Source: Clostridium sp. KNHs205 (lineage in GTDB: Bacteria > Bacillota > Clostridia > Lachnospirales > Lachnospiraceae). Taken from it: a stretch of 64,000 nucleotides of DNA. Location: contig NZ_JNLE01000003.1 in the NCBI RefSeq assembly GCF_000702945.1, positions 3,643,501-3,707,500 of the forward strand, read 5' to 3'. The stretch's first letter is position 1. The number at the start of each line of letters is the position of its first letter. Below are positions 1-8,294 of the stretch, in pieces. The notes beneath the pieces are model-generated. The model ran no database searches, was not told where the DNA came from, and saw only the letters and a list, made by a program, of their open reading frames with translations. The translations under genes were made by a program, and so were the position numbers.

Positions 1-323
1 AATCACCGAAAGACTATAATCATATAAGGCAGCTGTTGAAGGTGAAAGAGGAGTATAATGCAGTTGAGTTCTATAAGTACTTAGATCATGCTATGGAACA
101 GGAGATTATAACCGGCAACGGGCTCAATGCTGCTTTGCATGTCTGGGGGTATTTTAAAGAATGTGCTGATGAAAAGGAAAAGATAGCTTTCGGAAAAAGA
201 TGCAGTAATTATAAAGCAGGAAAATTATCGTTGAATGGACTAAAGAAATATCTGTGGCAGTTATCCTGTAAATACCAGGAAGAATATCTCTTGAATTCCT
301 ATTATTTTTCAGAAGTTATGTAA
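1..323 (+). CDS. DUF1722 (YbgA-like) protein, C-terminal part
   Basis: The reading frame is open back to the first base of the window, so the gene begins outside it; the TTG at 36 is probably not the real start. The in-window part has the DUF1722 signature: an HVWGYFKE segment, a run of charged helices and the terminal motif EEYLLNSYYF. The family is often fused to or next to DUF523 in Firmicutes, and its function is not established. Nothing more can be said about the N-terminal portion. The family call is by pattern recognition. Confidence 0.7.
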   Translation, partial: SPKDYNHIRQLLKVKEEYNAVEFYKYLDHAMEQEIITGNGLNAALHVWGYFKECADEKEKIAFGKRCSNYKAGKLSLNGLKKYLWQLSCKYQEEYLLNSYYFSEVM

Positions 324-397
324 AGTTGTGGTGTTTGATTCGACATCATTGGTAGTATATGGTATATTATAGGCAGTAGATAATAATATTTATATTA

Positions 398-480
398 ACA
401 CATTTTCTAAGTGTGCATAAGCACACAGATAGAATATTTTAATTCACACATTTTCTAAGTGTGCTAAAGTACACAGATAG
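398..480 (+). repeat. Two direct copies of a 35-bp hairpin element before a start codon
   Basis: Copies lie at 398-432 and 446-480, 48 bp apart. Each contains a 6-bp stem with a 4-nt loop: GTGTGC-ATAA-GCACAC at 411-426, and GTGTGC-TAAA-GTACAC at 459-474, where one pair becomes G-U but the stem is kept. Both are followed by ACAGATAG. In the second copy this runs into the Shine-Dalgarno GGAG of the gene at 490. Related elements precede the genes at 29233 and 49145. Confidence 0.75.
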
Positions 481-489
481 GAGCCGAAC

Positions 490-1008
490 ATGAAATTCTC
501 CGCAAGCTATATAGACGCTGTCAAGGATCAAACAAACAGAACCCTGTGGAGTCTTAATAATGTTATTGACAGTATTCCTGATGCCTACTGGGATAAGCTA
601 TATTGTGATATGCCCTTATGGAAGCATGTATATCATACGCTTCATTCACTGGATATGTGGTATATAAATCCTTTAAGTTATGAAGAACCAGAGTTTCATA
701 AGCCTGGTTTAAATGATTTGGATGCTGAGACCAAGGGGTATCTGTCAAGAGAGTTACTTAAGGATTATTATGGCAAGGTAAAAGTGAAAATAACCGCTTA
801 TCTTCAGACTTTAAATGATGTAAAGCTTCTGGAATACCCGGAAAAATGTCCTTATACAAGGTTTCATCTAATTCTTGCACAACACAGGCATCTGGATATG
901 CATATCGGCATGATTATGGGATATATCATAGCAGGTGAGAATCTTTGGCCTCGTATTCTGGGACTGCAATCAGAATTTCCGGAAGGAGAATATTCTTTGT
1001 ATTTTTAA
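490..1008 (+). CDS. DinB-like four-helix-bundle protein
   Basis: 172 residues, no signal peptide. The pattern is a DinB/DUF664-type helical bundle: an early helix with VYHTLHSLDMW (His in the second helix) and a C-terminal helix with AQHRHLDMHIG, giving the spaced histidines that form a divalent-metal site in this superfamily. Members are damage-inducible proteins or bacillithiol/mycothiol-type thiol transferases; the substrate cannot be assigned here. Start ATG at 490 follows AGGAG at 478-482, which directly abuts the hairpin repeat described at 398-480. It stands alone, with a cupin gene downstream after about 100 bp of repeats. Confidence 0.65.
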   Translation: MKFSASYIDAVKDQTNRTLWSLNNVIDSIPDAYWDKLYCDMPLWKHVYHTLHSLDMWYINPLSYEEPEFHKPGLNDLDAETKGYLSRELLKDYYGKVKVKITAYLQTLNDVKLLEYPEKCPYTRFHLILAQHRHLDMHIGMIMGYIIAGENLWPRILGLQSEFPEGEYSLYF

Positions 1009-1100
1009 CTATAACACAAGAGAATATTTATTTTATTTAAGCTATAACAGAAGAGTATTTTTATAACAGAAGAGTATTTTAATGAATTTTAACTATAACC
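1009..1100 (+). repeat. Tandem CTATAAC-nAAGAG repeats duplicating a ribosome-binding region
   Basis: A perfect 19-bp tandem repeat lies at 1043-1061 and 1062-1080. A related degenerate copy is at about 1009-1029. The Shine-Dalgarno of the cupin gene lies in a fourth related block (ACTATAACCTAAGGAGAG, about 1091-1108). The array looks like slippage-type duplication of leader sequence ending at the real ribosome site. Confidence 0.7.
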
Positions 1101-1115
1101 TAAGGAGAGTAGGCT

Positions 1116-1583
1116 ATGAGTGATATTATTCATATTAAAGCAGCGGAAGTAACACCAAAACACAAGAACGAGCATATTGGGTATGAGTACTTGAAACGAG
1201 AACTGGTGCCAAAGGGGTATGGGGAGCAAAGTGCCGTATCCCTCTATGAAATACCACCAGGTCAAGCTGCATATCCTTATCATTACCATACGAAAAATGA
1301 AGAATCCTTCTATATTATTAGCGGAATCGGATTACTGAAAACTCCTTTAGGAGAGAAGCTTGTATCTGCGGGAGATTTTTTGTTTTTTCCTGCTGATGAA
1401 AAGGGAGCTCACAAATTAACAAATGCATCAGATACAGAAGTATTGGTGTATATGGATTTTGATTCCTATAATGATGTGGATGTGGCAATATATCCTGATT
1501 CGGGAAAGATAGGAATATGGGGGAAAGGTATCGATAAAGTCTACCGTATTGCAGAGGAAGCAGATTATTATGACGGTGAATAA
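1116..1583 (+). CDS. Cupin-domain protein
   Basis: 155 residues, cytoplasmic. A single double-stranded beta-helix is evident: PYHYHTKNEESFYIISG matches cupin motif 1 (metal ligands H-x-H-x(4)-E), and GDFLFFPADEKGAHKLTN matches motif 2 with its His. Such proteins are metal-binding isomerases, dioxygenases or sugar/ligand sensors; the substrate is not evident. Start ATG 1116 has AAGGAGAG 9 bp upstream. It lies between a DinB-like gene and a membrane protein gene in the same direction, each separated by 60-110 bp, so co-transcription is possible but unproven. Confidence 0.8.
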   Translation: MSDIIHIKAAEVTPKHKNEHIGYEYLKRELVPKGYGEQSAVSLYEIPPGQAAYPYHYHTKNEESFYIISGIGLLKTPLGEKLVSAGDFLFFPADEKGAHKLTNASDTEVLVYMDFDSYNDVDVAIYPDSGKIGIWGKGIDKVYRIAEEADYYDGE

Positions 1584-1646
1584 TTACAGGCTTCATCTTT
1601 TTTGAAGCAGCACTTTAACCCTATGGGTTCAGGAGGAGGTTTCTAA

Positions 1647-2438
1647 GTGAGACGGTTTAGATTTCCTAAGGCTAAAGTTATTAAAACAGCCGCTATATTA
1701 TTGTGTTTATTTGGAATATTATTTGTTATTATTACTTCTACAGGTTTTTATCAGAGAATAATACTCCCAGATAGTGGAGATGTAAAGGTACTGTACCTGT
1801 CATTTGTTAAGGAGGGTACAGATAAAGGTAATGTTGAAGTTAATGATAAACAGGTTATTAGTAATATTCTTAAACTGCTGGCGGGGGCAAGAAAATCTTT
1901 ACAATCATCTGTACAGGATACCCCGTTAACAAAGAGCTATTTTAAAATAAATATAAAAATGCCTTCTGAAAACCAGATTATTTATCTATACAAATATAAG
2001 AATTCTTATTATCTGGAAGAACCCTACCTGGCCGTATATAGAATAGCAAAGGCAGATTATAAGAAGCTGTCCGCAACTTATATTTCATTAGCAGACCCTC
2101 TTACCCAAGCTGTAGAAACAAGGTATGAAATCAATAGAATGAAATACGGCAAAAATAATGAAACCAATGACGAATTATCAAAGGAAGAAATTGAGTTAGT
2201 CGAAGCAGTTATACTAAACGGACTGTTAAAATCGGCAGCTTGGCAAGGGGAAGATATAACTAAAATTGATGAATGTTATGCAATACATAAAGTGTTTACA
2301 GATATAGATATAAAAAATAGCTATTATGCTTACTTAATAGAAGATGATATAAGTGTTCTTCAGAACGGAAGTAACGGTTATTATAGTATATTGGACCGTA
2401 AGCTTTATGATAAGCTCACAGAGGCATTTGAAAAATAA
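1647..2438 (+). CDS. Membrane-anchored DUF5301-like protein
   Basis: 263 residues starting at GTG after AGGAGGAGG. Residues about 12-32 form one hydrophobic segment, so the rest is probably extracellular. The middle (about 45-145) resembles DUF5301: conserved pattern VNDKQVISNILKLL, then IIYLYKYKNSYYLEEPYLAVYRI and a following DYKKL. The last 100 residues (ELSKEEIELVEAVILNGL onwards) are a second domain that I do not recognise. Function unknown. Confidence 0.6.
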   Translation: MRRFRFPKAKVIKTAAILLCLFGILFVIITSTGFYQRIILPDSGDVKVLYLSFVKEGTDKGNVEVNDKQVISNILKLLAGARKSLQSSVQDTPLTKSYFKINIKMPSENQIIYLYKYKNSYYLEEPYLAVYRIAKADYKKLSATYISLADPLTQAVETRYEINRMKYGKNNETNDELSKEEIELVEAVILNGLLKSAAWQGEDITKIDECYAIHKVFTDIDIKNSYYAYLIEDDISVLQNGSNGYYSILDRKLYDKLTEAFEK

Positions 2439-2589
2439 GTATGATATTAGGGATCCTAATATTCTTTGAAAACTCCATAAAAGTAAAACAACAGATAATA
2501 AAAAAATCAGGTTGAAGAGTAAAAGCTTGTCTGGTAACTACGAGTTTAGGAACAAAAGATTGAAGTTCAGATATTTACGTGAGGTTAAG

Positions 2590-2844
2590 ATGGATAAAGT
2601 GAAATTAACAATAACAAAATCCTCCTGCAGAAGCGGTTATCATAAGCAGGGAGATGTATTCCTTGTAACAGATATATGTCCTCCCTTATGCCATGAGTTA
2701 TGGCATTTAATTTATCCTAATGTATATACACTGCTTAATGGTGGAGAGCTGGATTATGGTAATGAAAGAACTAAGTGCTTTGACAGTATCTGCCCTGATG
2801 GGGGAAGAGTGCATATTCATGGTGAAGTGTTAAAAGAGAACTGA
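2590..2844 (+). CDS. TIGR04076 family small protein
   Basis: 84 residues from ATG 2590, preceded by GTGAGG. The frame stays open upstream to 2512, but that part has no good ribosome site and is not family-like. Sequence features of TIGR04076: an N-terminal KVKLTITKSSCRSGYHKQGD, CPPLCHELWHLIYPNVYTLLNGG and a C-terminal CPDGGRVHIHGEV, with four conserved cysteines. The family is common in Clostridia and of unknown function; the cysteines suggest metal or redox chemistry, which is inference. Confidence 0.7.
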   Translation: MDKVKLTITKSSCRSGYHKQGDVFLVTDICPPLCHELWHLIYPNVYTLLNGGELDYGNERTKCFDSICPDGGRVHIHGEVLKEN

Positions 2845-2985
2845 AAATCTCTTGATATTTCAATTAATGATAATCGGTTATATATTTTATAGAAACTTAC
2901 TCAGGGAGCAGTGAGATATATTAGTAAAGTAAATCATTGTACTGACAAATGGTAATAGAAGAAGTAAAAATGAATCTGTATATAA

Positions 2986-3042
2986 TTTGACAAGTCAAAC
3001 TGTATTTAATACATGGAAATAAAACTTTTAACGGGATATAAT
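2986..3042 (+). promoter_or_regulatory. Candidate operator palindrome and promoter before lacZ
   Basis: A perfect 14-bp dyad TTTGAC-AA-GTCAAA lies at 2986-2999. It is followed by a TATAAT hexamer at 3037-3042 with a weak -35 (TGGAAA, 3014-3019, 17-bp spacing). The dyad is 14 bp upstream of that -35. It could bind a LacI- or AraC-type regulator, but no regulator gene is adjacent. Confidence 0.4.
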
Positions 3043-3122
3043 AGTAATGAATTATAGAAGCTGACCTTTGATTATTACCGTTATTGTGTATACCGATAAA
3101 GGAAGCAGAATGAGAGGAAATT

Positions 3123-6100
3123 ATGGAATTCGATTACAGTAAATTAAAAAATCCGGAATTCTTTGCGGAGAACCGTATTAGGGCACACTCCGACCATAAG
3201 TATTATGCATCTGAGGAGGAAGTTTTAGAAGGAGTGTCCAGTTATAAATATAATTTAAACGGACTCTGGAAGTTTCATTATGCCCAAAATCTTGAATTAT
3301 TTATCAAAGGCTTTGAAAAGGAAGAATATAATTGTAAGACCTGGGAGGATATCAAGGTTCCTGCACATATTCAGATGGAAGGCTACGACAGCCCTCAATA
3401 TGTAAATATTCAATATCCCTGGGATGGACACGAGGAAATAAAACCAGGCGAAATTCCGGTGGAGTTCAATCCAACAGCAAGTTATGTAAAATATTTTAAT
3501 GTACCGTCTAATATGAAGCAAAATCGTACTTTTATTTCTTTTCAAGGTGTTGAAAGCGGTTTCGCAGTCTGGCTTAATGGTAAATATATAGGCTACAGCG
3601 AGGATACCTTTACCCCTTCAGAATTTGAACTTACAGAAAATCTGAAAACAGGGGAAAATAAACTGGCGGTACAGGTATTTAAATGGACCAGCAGCAGCTG
3701 GCTGGAGGATCAGGATTTCTTCCGTTTCTCTGGTATATTCCGAGACGTATACCTGTATAGCATTCCTGAAATCCATGTGTCGGATTTGAAAGTTGAGACA
3801 CTGCTCAAAGATAATTATACCAATGCCGAGCTGGTAATCAGCCTTAAGATTACCGGTCAAACAGAAGGTACTGCAGAAATCAGCCTGTCAAGGGACGGCA
3901 CTCAGCTGGTAAACAGCAGAGAAACCATAAAAGAAGATATGCTCATTACCATACCAGTAAGAGAACCGAAGCTTTGGAGTGCAGAAAATCCGAATCTATA
4001 CGAGCTGCATTTAAATATAAAAGACAGCAATGGCAATATACAGGAAGTTATCGTTCAAAAAGTAGGTTTCAGACAGTTTGAAATGAAGAATTCCATCATG
4101 CATTTAAACGGAAAACGAATTGTTTTTAAAGGGGTGAACCGCCATGAATTCAGCTGCCGTTCCGGCAGGGTTGTATCAGAAGAGGAAATGCTCCTGGACA
4201 TTATTACGATGAAGCAGAATAATATCAATGCCATTCGAACCAGCCATTATCCTAACAGCTCAAGACTCTACGAACTCTGTGATGAATACGGTTTATACCT
4301 GATAGATGAGACCAATCTGGAGACCCATGGCACCTGGCAGTTGTATTTAAGTAACAGAGGTTCACTTGATACTATCATACCTGGAGACCATCCCGAATGG
4401 CTTGAAGTATTGCTTGACCGGGTAAATTCCGTCTATCAAAGAGACAAGAATCATCCGGCTATCCTCATTTGGTCCTGTGGCAATGAATCCTTCGGAGGAG
4501 TGAATATCTATAAGATGTCTGAGAAATTCCGAGCCCTTGATAGAACCAGACTGGTACACTATGAAGGAATCGTTAACGATCGCAGATATCCTGAGACCAG
4601 TGATATGGAAAGTCAGATGTACCCTTCCGTAGAAGCTATCAAAAAGTTCCTGGCAGAACACAGAGACAAGCCTTTTATCTGCTGTGAATATACACATGCT
4701 ATGGGAAACTCCTGTGGAGCCATGCATAAATACACAGATCTGACAGATACAGACCCCTTATATCAGGGAGGATTTATCTGGGATTATATCGATCAGAGTA
4801 TCTTAAAGAAAGACCGCTATGGTAAAGAGTTTCAGGCCTTTGGCGGTGATTTTGACGACAGGCCAAGTGACTATAATTTTAGTGGAAACGGAATCGTCTA
4901 TGGAGACAGAACACCTTCTCCTAAAATGCAGGAAGTTAAATTCAACTATCAGAATATCAGTATTCACGTAGAAAAAAATAAAGCAACCATAAAGAATAAG
5001 AGCTTATTTACAAATACCTCAGAATATAACTGTACAGTATCTCTCTTAAAAAACGGAAAACTAACAGAAGAAACAGTCATGCTAACAAACATAGAGCCTT
5101 TAACAGAAGCTGTATATGAGCTTCCGATAAAAGAATATGAGACCCCGGGGGAATATACTGTAACTGTAAGCTTTTGCTTAAAACAGGATACCAGGTGGGC
5201 ACAGACCGGGCATGAAGTAGCCTTTGGACAGAATGTTTATAAAATTAAAGAACAAGAACAACCTATCATAGGGACAATAAAGGTAATAAAGGGTATATCT
5301 AACATCGGTGTAAAAGGAGAGAACTTTGAGGTATTATTTTCCAGGGATATGGGACTATCCTCTTATAAATTTGCCGGAAGAGAAATGCTGAAGGATATTC
5401 CAAGACCAAATTTCTGGAGAGCTCCTACAGATAACGATAACGGCAGTAAGATGCCCTTCCGCTACAGACAGTGGAAGCTGGCAAGCCTCTATCAATCACT
5501 TCAGAATCCAGAGGGCAGCGTAAATACTGATAACCCTAAGCTTGAAGAAAAGAAGGATTCTGCAGTCGTAACCTATACCTATTACCTGCACACTATGCCC
5601 ATAACCTCCTGTAACCTTGGTTATGAGGTATTTTCTGACGGAACAATAGAGGTAACCTTATCGTATGATCCGGTTGTAGAACTAAAGGATATGCCGGAGT
5701 TTGGTGTAATCATGAAATTATCAGCCGATTATGATAACCTTGAGTGGTATGGAATGGGTCCTGAAGAAAATTATGCAGACCGCAAAAAAGGAGCACGTCT
5801 TGGAATCTATCAAAATAAAGTTCAGGATAACATGGCCAAATACCTGGTACCTCAGGAATGCGGAAACAAAACCGGTGTAAGATATGCTAACATCACAGAC
5901 CATACCGGAAAAGGACTAATAATCAGCGGAGACAATATTGAATTTTCGGCACTCCCTTATACACCGCATGAACTGGAAAATGCAAGACATGCCTATGAAC
6001 TTCCCCAGGTACATTATACAGTCCTTCGGATGTCAAAAATGCAGATGGGTATAGCAGGTGATGACAGCTGGGGCTCCAAAACCCATGATGAGTATTTGCT

Positions 6101-6152
6101 GGATGTAACCAAAAAACTGGAGTTTAAATTCAGAATGAAGGGGATCGTATAG
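3123..6152 (+). CDS. lacZ: Beta-galactosidase, GH2 (LacZ type)
   Basis: 1009 residues with no signal peptide, so it hydrolyses lactose or other beta-galactosides in the cytoplasm. Domain order is as in E. coli LacZ: jelly-roll sugar-binding domain (about 40-220), Ig-like domain, TIM barrel (about 330-620), a second Ig-like domain and a C-terminal beta-gal small-chain domain. The acid/base Glu455 lies in IWSCGNESFGG and the nucleophile Glu522 in FICCEYTHAMGNS. NRHEFSCRSGRVV marks the start of the barrel. ATG 3123 follows GAGAGGAAATT. No permease or other sugar gene adjoins it, so it appears to be a monocistronic scavenging enzyme. Confidence 0.95.
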   Translation: MEFDYSKLKNPEFFAENRIRAHSDHKYYASEEEVLEGVSSYKYNLNGLWKFHYAQNLELFIKGFEKEEYNCKTWEDIKVPAHIQMEGYDSPQYVNIQYPWDGHEEIKPGEIPVEFNPTASYVKYFNVPSNMKQNRTFISFQGVESGFAVWLNGKYIGYSEDTFTPSEFELTENLKTGENKLAVQVFKWTSSSWLEDQDFFRFSGIFRDVYLYSIPEIHVSDLKVETLLKDNYTNAELVISLKITGQTEGTAEISLSRDGTQLVNSRETIKEDMLITIPVREPKLWSAENPNLYELHLNIKDSNGNIQEVIVQKVGFRQFEMKNSIMHLNGKRIVFKGVNRHEFSCRSGRVVSEEEMLLDIITMKQNNINAIRTSHYPNSSRLYELCDEYGLYLIDETNLETHGTWQLYLSNRGSLDTIIPGDHPEWLEVLLDRVNSVYQRDKNHPAILIWSCGNESFGGVNIYKMSEKFRALDRTRLVHYEGIVNDRRYPETSDMESQMYPSVEAIKKFLAEHRDKPFICCEYTHAMGNSCGAMHKYTDLTDTDPLYQGGFIWDYIDQSILKKDRYGKEFQAFGGDFDDRPSDYNFSGNGIVYGDRTPSPKMQEVKFNYQNISIHVEKNKATIKNKSLFTNTSEYNCTVSLLKNGKLTEETVMLTNIEPLTEAVYELPIKEYETPGEYTVTVSFCLKQDTRWAQTGHEVAFGQNVYKIKEQEQPIIGTIKVIKGISNIGVKGENFEVLFSRDMGLSSYKFAGREMLKDIPRPNFWRAPTDNDNGSKMPFRYRQWKLASLYQSLQNPEGSVNTDNPKLEEKKDSAVVTYTYYLHTMPITSCNLGYEVFSDGTIEVTLSYDPVVELKDMPEFGVIMKLSADYDNLEWYGMGPEENYADRKKGARLGIYQNKVQDNMAKYLVPQECGNKTGVRYANITDHTGKGLIISGDNIEFSALPYTPHELENARHAYELPQVHYTVLRMSKMQMGIAGDDSWGSKTHDEYLLDVTKKLEFKFRMKGIV

Positions 6153-6197
6153 CATTATAGGATTTGGGAGTCGAAAGTAAGTTTATTACAAGGGGAC

Positions 6198-6409
6198 GGC
6201 AAAATACACACCTCAGAAAGACGAATGCTTCGATTACAAGGTATAAGAAGTCCTAATTCACTGAAGTTTTTGTGCTGGACATATTATAAAACAGATAACT
6301 CGCTTGCGCTCAAACAATCTGTTTTAATATAGCACAAAAGCTTCAGTGAAAAGGACTTCTAATACCTTTCCATAGGCGCATTCGTTCTTTCTGAGGTGTG
6401 TATTTTGCC
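6198..6409. repeat. Long imperfect inverted repeat, about 79-bp arms
   Basis: The left arm from 6198 (GGCAAAATACACACCTCAGAAAG) matches the reverse complement of the right arm ending at 6409, with the first 23 bases identical. Further matched blocks follow: ACGAATGC, AGAAGTCCT, TTCACTGAAG and TTTTGTGCT. A second stem ATAAAACAGAT/ATCTGTTTTA lies near the tip. The whole 212 bp would fold into one hairpin. It begins 45 bp after the lacZ stop codon. No transposase is encoded; a MITE-like element or a processed RNA are possible. Confidence 0.8.
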
Positions 6410-6742
6410 TGCGTACTTATATTATATTAAAACATGGCTCTCGATTCGAGGCATAAATCATTCTATTATTAAGAAATATTAATCCGCAAATTGATATAAC
6501 AAGTTATACTAATAAGGTTGGCGATTAAATCATAACACAGATACATCCAATAATGTTTATTTAGTTTAATTTCAGTTTACAAAGGGCTTAAATTATTAGT
6601 CAAAGAAGGAATAAAGATAATATAGTATAAGAAAAAATCTATCTGGAATATCAAAAGAATACTTGATAATGACCGATACCGATAATGAGTTAATATCAGT
6701 CCTGTTTATTGGCCCAGTTTATAGTAATTTAGCAGATACACA

Positions 6743-6974
6743 GATGATTAGGCGGGCTGTTTAGGCGTTTTGCATTGAGAGGTTCCTTATGACACTTAAG
6801 CGCCAGAAACTGTGAATAGGATATACAGTGCCACTGTTTGAGCTTGGCAGCTATACCCTGCCATAAAGTTACAGCGAGTTTGGCACTGTATAGCCTGCCA
6901 AGAACAGTTTTTGGCGCTTTAGTGGAATAAGGGTTCTCGAACAGCAAAATGAATAAACAGCCCGCCTAATCATC
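6743..6974. repeat. Second long imperfect inverted repeat, about 110-bp arms
   Basis: Arms match from GATGATTAGGCGGGCTGTTTA at 6743 to its exact complement ending at 6974. Further matched blocks follow inward (TAAGCGCCAGAAACTG, ATACAGTGCCA) to an inner stem TGGCAG (6845-6850) / CTGCCA (6858-6863). Its end sequences differ from the repeat at 6198-6409, so they are separate families. Apparent open frames inside it follow from the palindrome and are not taken as genes. Confidence 0.8.
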
Positions 6975-7015
6975 GTCCGTTGCCACAACACCCCCTAATA
7001 TTCCAAATTCAAACC

Positions 7016-7044
7016 TTGACTTGTACCCCCGTTTCCATTATAAT
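7016..7044 (+). promoter_or_regulatory. Sigma-A-type promoter for yicC-remA-rpoZ
   Basis: TTGACT (7016-7021), 17-bp spacer, TATAAT (7039-7044). This is the best housekeeping promoter match in this part of the window. It lies between the second inverted repeat and yicC, so the operon is probably transcribed from here. Confidence 0.8.
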
Positions 7045-7103
7045 TAGTTGTAATGCCTTAAAAAGGCAATAATGAAAAATGAATAATGAAAGAACGTGAA
7101 AAC

Positions 7104-7982
7104 ATGTTAAAGAGTATGACTGGCTTCGGGCGTTGTGAAAAGGCAGATGCAGAACGCAAAGTAGTTGTAGAGATGAAAGCAGTTAACCACAGGTACCTGG
7201 ATATTAATGTCAAGATACCGAAAAAACTGAGCTTTTATGAGGCTGGGATTCGAAGTATTTTAAAGAAATACATTAGCCGCGGTAAGGCTGACGTGTTTAT
7301 TAGTTTTGAAGAGCTGAAAAGTAACAATGTCTGTGTGAAATACAATGAAGCTATTGCCAAAGAGTATTATGACAGTCTTAAGAAAATGGCAGAGACCTTT
7401 GAGGTGAAAGATGATATTTCGGTTTCCTTGTTATCGAATTATCCGGAAGTCTTAACCTTAGAGGAAGAGGAATCCGATGAACAGGAATTGTGGCACCTTA
7501 TTGAAGAGGCAGTAACCGGAGCAAGTATTCAATTAGTGGAATCCCGCAGTCAGGAAGGTGAGAACCTAAGCCGTGACCTGTGTGATAAGCTGAATGCCAT
7601 GTTACAGGTTGTTCACACCATAGAAGGCATGTCACCGCAGATTCTTAATGAATATCGTGATAAGCTGAGAAATAAGGTAGAAGAGCTTTTAGGTGATACC
7701 AAGATAGATGAGAGCATTCTTGCTACTGAAGTTACTATTTTTGCAGATAAAATCTGTGTGGATGAAGAAACTGTGAGACTGAAAAGTCATATTGAAAATA
7801 TGCTTTCCTGTTTAAAGCAGGGAGAAGAAGTCGGCAGAAGACTGGATTTCATAGCACAGGAAATGAACAGAGAAGCGAATACTATCTTATCAAAGGCCAA
7901 TAATATTGATATTACCAATATGGCCATTGATTTAAAGACAGAAATAGAGAAAATCAGAGAACAGATTCAAAATATAGAGTAA
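7104..7982 (+). CDS. yicC: YicC/YloC-family endoribonuclease
   Basis: 292 residues from ATG 7104. An in-frame ATG at 7086 would add six residues, but the family classically begins MIKSMTGFGR and here M-LKSMTGFGR begins at 7104; neither has a strong ribosome site. N-terminal YicC domain: VEMKAVNHRYLDINVKIP. C-terminal DUF1732: GRRLDFIAQEMNREANTI and KTEIEKIREQIQNIE. E. coli YicC is an endoribonuclease affecting sRNA turnover. It heads the conserved Firmicute cluster with remA and rpoZ. Confidence 0.93.
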   Translation: MLKSMTGFGRCEKADAERKVVVEMKAVNHRYLDINVKIPKKLSFYEAGIRSILKKYISRGKADVFISFEELKSNNVCVKYNEAIAKEYYDSLKKMAETFEVKDDISVSLLSNYPEVLTLEEEESDEQELWHLIEEAVTGASIQLVESRSQEGENLSRDLCDKLNAMLQVVHTIEGMSPQILNEYRDKLRNKVEELLGDTKIDESILATEVTIFADKICVDEETVRLKSHIENMLSCLKQGEEVGRRLDFIAQEMNREANTILSKANNIDITNMAIDLKTEIEKIREQIQNIE

Positions 7983-8000
7983 TTATAGTGGGGAAGGAAA

Positions 8001-8255
8001 ATGAATCGATTAATTAATATTGGTTTTGGAAATGTGGTAAACTCTAATAAAATAGTCGGTATTATCAGTCCTGAAGCAGCCCCTATAAAGAGATTGGTGC
8101 AAAATGCAAAAGATACAGGCAATGCTATTGATGCAACCTGCGGAAGAAAGACCAAAGCCGTGCTGGTAATGGACAGCGGTCATTTGATATTATCCTCTCT
8201 GCTTCCCGATACCATAGCAAATCGAATAAATTCCAGGGAAGAAAATAATGATTAA
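8001..8255 (+). CDS. remA: RemA-like regulator (DUF370)
   Basis: 84 residues. Almost the whole protein matches RemA/DUF370: LINIGFGNVVNSNKIVGIIS, PEAAPIKRLVQ, IDATCGRKTKAVLVMDSGH and LILSSLLPDTIANRI. In Bacillus subtilis RemA is a DNA-binding activator of matrix and osmoprotection genes. ATG follows GGGGAAGGAAA, 18 bp after yicC. In most Clostridia the next gene is gmk; here rpoZ follows after only 39 bp. Confidence 0.93.
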   Translation: MNRLINIGFGNVVNSNKIVGIISPEAAPIKRLVQNAKDTGNAIDATCGRKTKAVLVMDSGHLILSSLLPDTIANRINSREENND

Positions 8256-8294
8256 GTATAAAGCATAACTACAAATTGAAAGGCGGAAATAAAA

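Noticed and set aside
6729-6947. A 72-codon open frame on the minus strand inside the second long inverted repeat
   Set aside because: It follows from the palindrome, has no ribosome site and resembles no protein.
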